This document shows, in pieces, positions 4,848 through 5,763 of a DNA stretch of 5,763 nt (position 1 is its first letter; each line of letters starts with the position of its first letter). Under the pieces are notes generated by a model. It saw only the letters and a program-made list of their open reading frames with translations, was not told the origin of the DNA and did no database searches. The translations under genes and the position numbers were made by a program. The stretch lies in NCBI GenBank assembly GCA_051872775.1, contig JBJEEE010000105.1, positions 1 through 5,763 on the forward strand, written 5' to 3'. Source of the stretch: UMGS75 sp051872775. GTDB taxonomy: Bacteria > Bacillota_I > Bacilli_A > ML615J-28 > CAG-313.

Positions 4848-5763
4848 ATGAAAAGAAAATATAAAGTAACAAATATGACTTGTGCAAGTTGTGTATCACA
4901 TGTCAAAAATGCTGTTGAAAAATTAGAAGGAGTTAGTCTAGTTGAAGTTAATCTATTAACAGAAACAATGAATGTTATCTTTGACGAGAATATAACTAAT
5001 GACGATATGATAATAAAAGCTGTTGAAAAAGAAGAATACGGCTGTCAAATATTTAAACGTACCATCAAAATGGACGAAATAATTAATTTAAAGAAAATGA
5101 AAATAAGAATTATTGTATCATTCATATTTATGATTTTATTAATGTTTGTTTCAATGGGACATATGGTTGGTATTAAATTACCATTTAACCTAGATGCGAT
5201 GGAAAATGCATTATGGTTTGCTTTACTTGAAATAGTGCTTTTAATTCCCATTGTTGTATATAATTTACAGTATTTTATCATTGGTTTTAAAAAATTATTT
5301 ACCCTTAAGCCTAATATGGATTCACTTATTTCGATTGGCGCAACAGCTTCTATTCTATATGGAATATTTGCGACAATCATGATTGGCATAAATTTAAAAA
5401 GTGGTAATATGGATAAGGTAATGAGTTTCAAACATGATTTATATTTTGAATCAGCAGGTACGATTTTAACTCTTATCACTTTAGGTAAATTTTTAGAAAC
5501 AAGAAGTAAGAAAAAAACAACAGAAAGTTTAGAAAAGATTATGGCACTAACGCCTAAAACTACGATCGTATTAAAAAACAATGTAGAAACAGAAATACCA
5601 GTAGAAAGTGTAATGATCAATGATTTAATTGTAATTAGAGCTGGAATGAGTATTCCGGTTGATGGAGAGATTATTAGTGGTAATGGGTCTTTAAATGAAT
5701 CCATTATTACAGGTGAAAGTTTTCCAATTGATAAAATAAGCGGGGATAAAGTTATTGCGGGGA
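4848..5763 (+). CDS. copA: Copper-type P1B ATPase (CopA-like), 3' end missing
   Basis: The frame is open from ATG 4848 to the right edge, giving 305 residues of a protein normally about 700-850 long. It would use ATP to export Cu+ (possibly another soft metal) across the cytoplasmic membrane. Residues 1-70 are one heavy-metal-associated domain with MTCASC (C12 and C15 as ligands). Membrane helices follow from about residue 86, with the family marks GHMVGIKLP (104-112) and KPNMDSLISIGA (154-165), then TLGKFLETRSKKKT (211-224). The actuator domain begins near 225 and carries TGES at 288-291, needed for dephosphorylation. The residue before ES in the usual DES is N283, so it reads LNES. The CPC metal site and DKTGT phosphorylation site lie beyond the window, so Cu+ rather than Zn/Cd is inferred from overall resemblance. 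AAGGGGG (4835-4841) lies 6 bases before the ATG. It has its own transcription unit after a terminator. Confidence 0.9.
   Translation, partial: MKRKYKVTNMTCASCVSHVKNAVEKLEGVSLVEVNLLTETMNVIFDENITNDDMIIKAVEKEEYGCQIFKRTIKMDEIINLKKMKIRIIVSFIFMILLMFVSMGHMVGIKLPFNLDAMENALWFALLEIVLLIPIVVYNLQYFIIGFKKLFTLKPNMDSLISIGATASILYGIFATIMIGINLKSGNMDKVMSFKHDLYFESAGTILTLITLGKFLETRSKKKTTESLEKIMALTPKTTIVLKNNVETEIPVESVMINDLIVIRAGMSIPVDGEIISGNGSLNESIITGESFPIDKISGDKVIAG

Noticed and set aside
5045..5704. Long minus-strand open frame (219 codons) opposite the copper ATPase
   Set aside because: The plus strand here has clear P1B ATPase motifs. The minus-strand product is low-complexity hydrophobic sequence typical of the reverse of a membrane-protein gene, with no ribosome binding site or family resemblance noticed.

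Overview
The window is AT-rich (by eye about 30% G+C). All recognisable genes lie on the plus strand. They have Gram-positive style AGG-rich ribosome binding sites, extended -10 promoters (TGnTATAAT type) and short intergenic gaps closed by hairpin-plus-T-run terminators. The protein families fit a low-GC Firmicutes/Bacilli or a related gut lineage with a compact genome. I cannot name a species. Tryptophan is always TGG and no gene has an in-frame TGA, so the standard bacterial code is the simplest reading.

Layout. (1) Bases 1-536 hold the 3' part of a zinc metallopeptidase-like gene of the gluzincin type (HEDVH plus a downstream EGLA). Its frame is open to the left edge. Its first visible bases are two copies of a 30-bp direct repeat. 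(2) Bases 550-1161 encode a RimJ/RimL-type GNAT acetyltransferase, closely coupled to the peptidase by a Shine-Dalgarno that overlaps the peptidase stop codon. (3) After a 215-bp gap ending in a strong extended -10 promoter comes a MATE-family multidrug exporter (1377-2771) with its own terminator. (4) A second promoter drives a two-gene operon: a Ca2+/Na+ (or cation/proton) exchanger of the YrbG/CaCA family (2909-3922), and 14 bases later a YwaF/TP0381-type integral membrane protein (3937-4704), closed by a terminator. (5) A 28-bp imperfect tandem repeat and a promoter region lead into a copper-type P1B ATPase (4848 to the right edge, 3' end missing) with an N-terminal heavy-metal-binding domain.

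How the genes fit together. This looks like a run of separate short transcription units with a shared theme of envelope transport: drug export, calcium/sodium exchange and copper export. It does not look like one pathway. I found no transposase, integrase, CRISPR array, tRNA or rRNA, and no clear new multi-gene system. The points most worth a second look are the in-frame 30-bp repeat at the left edge, the pairing of a cation exchanger with a TMEM164/YwaF-like membrane protein, and the repeats and operator-like sites upstream of the exchanger and the copper ATPase.
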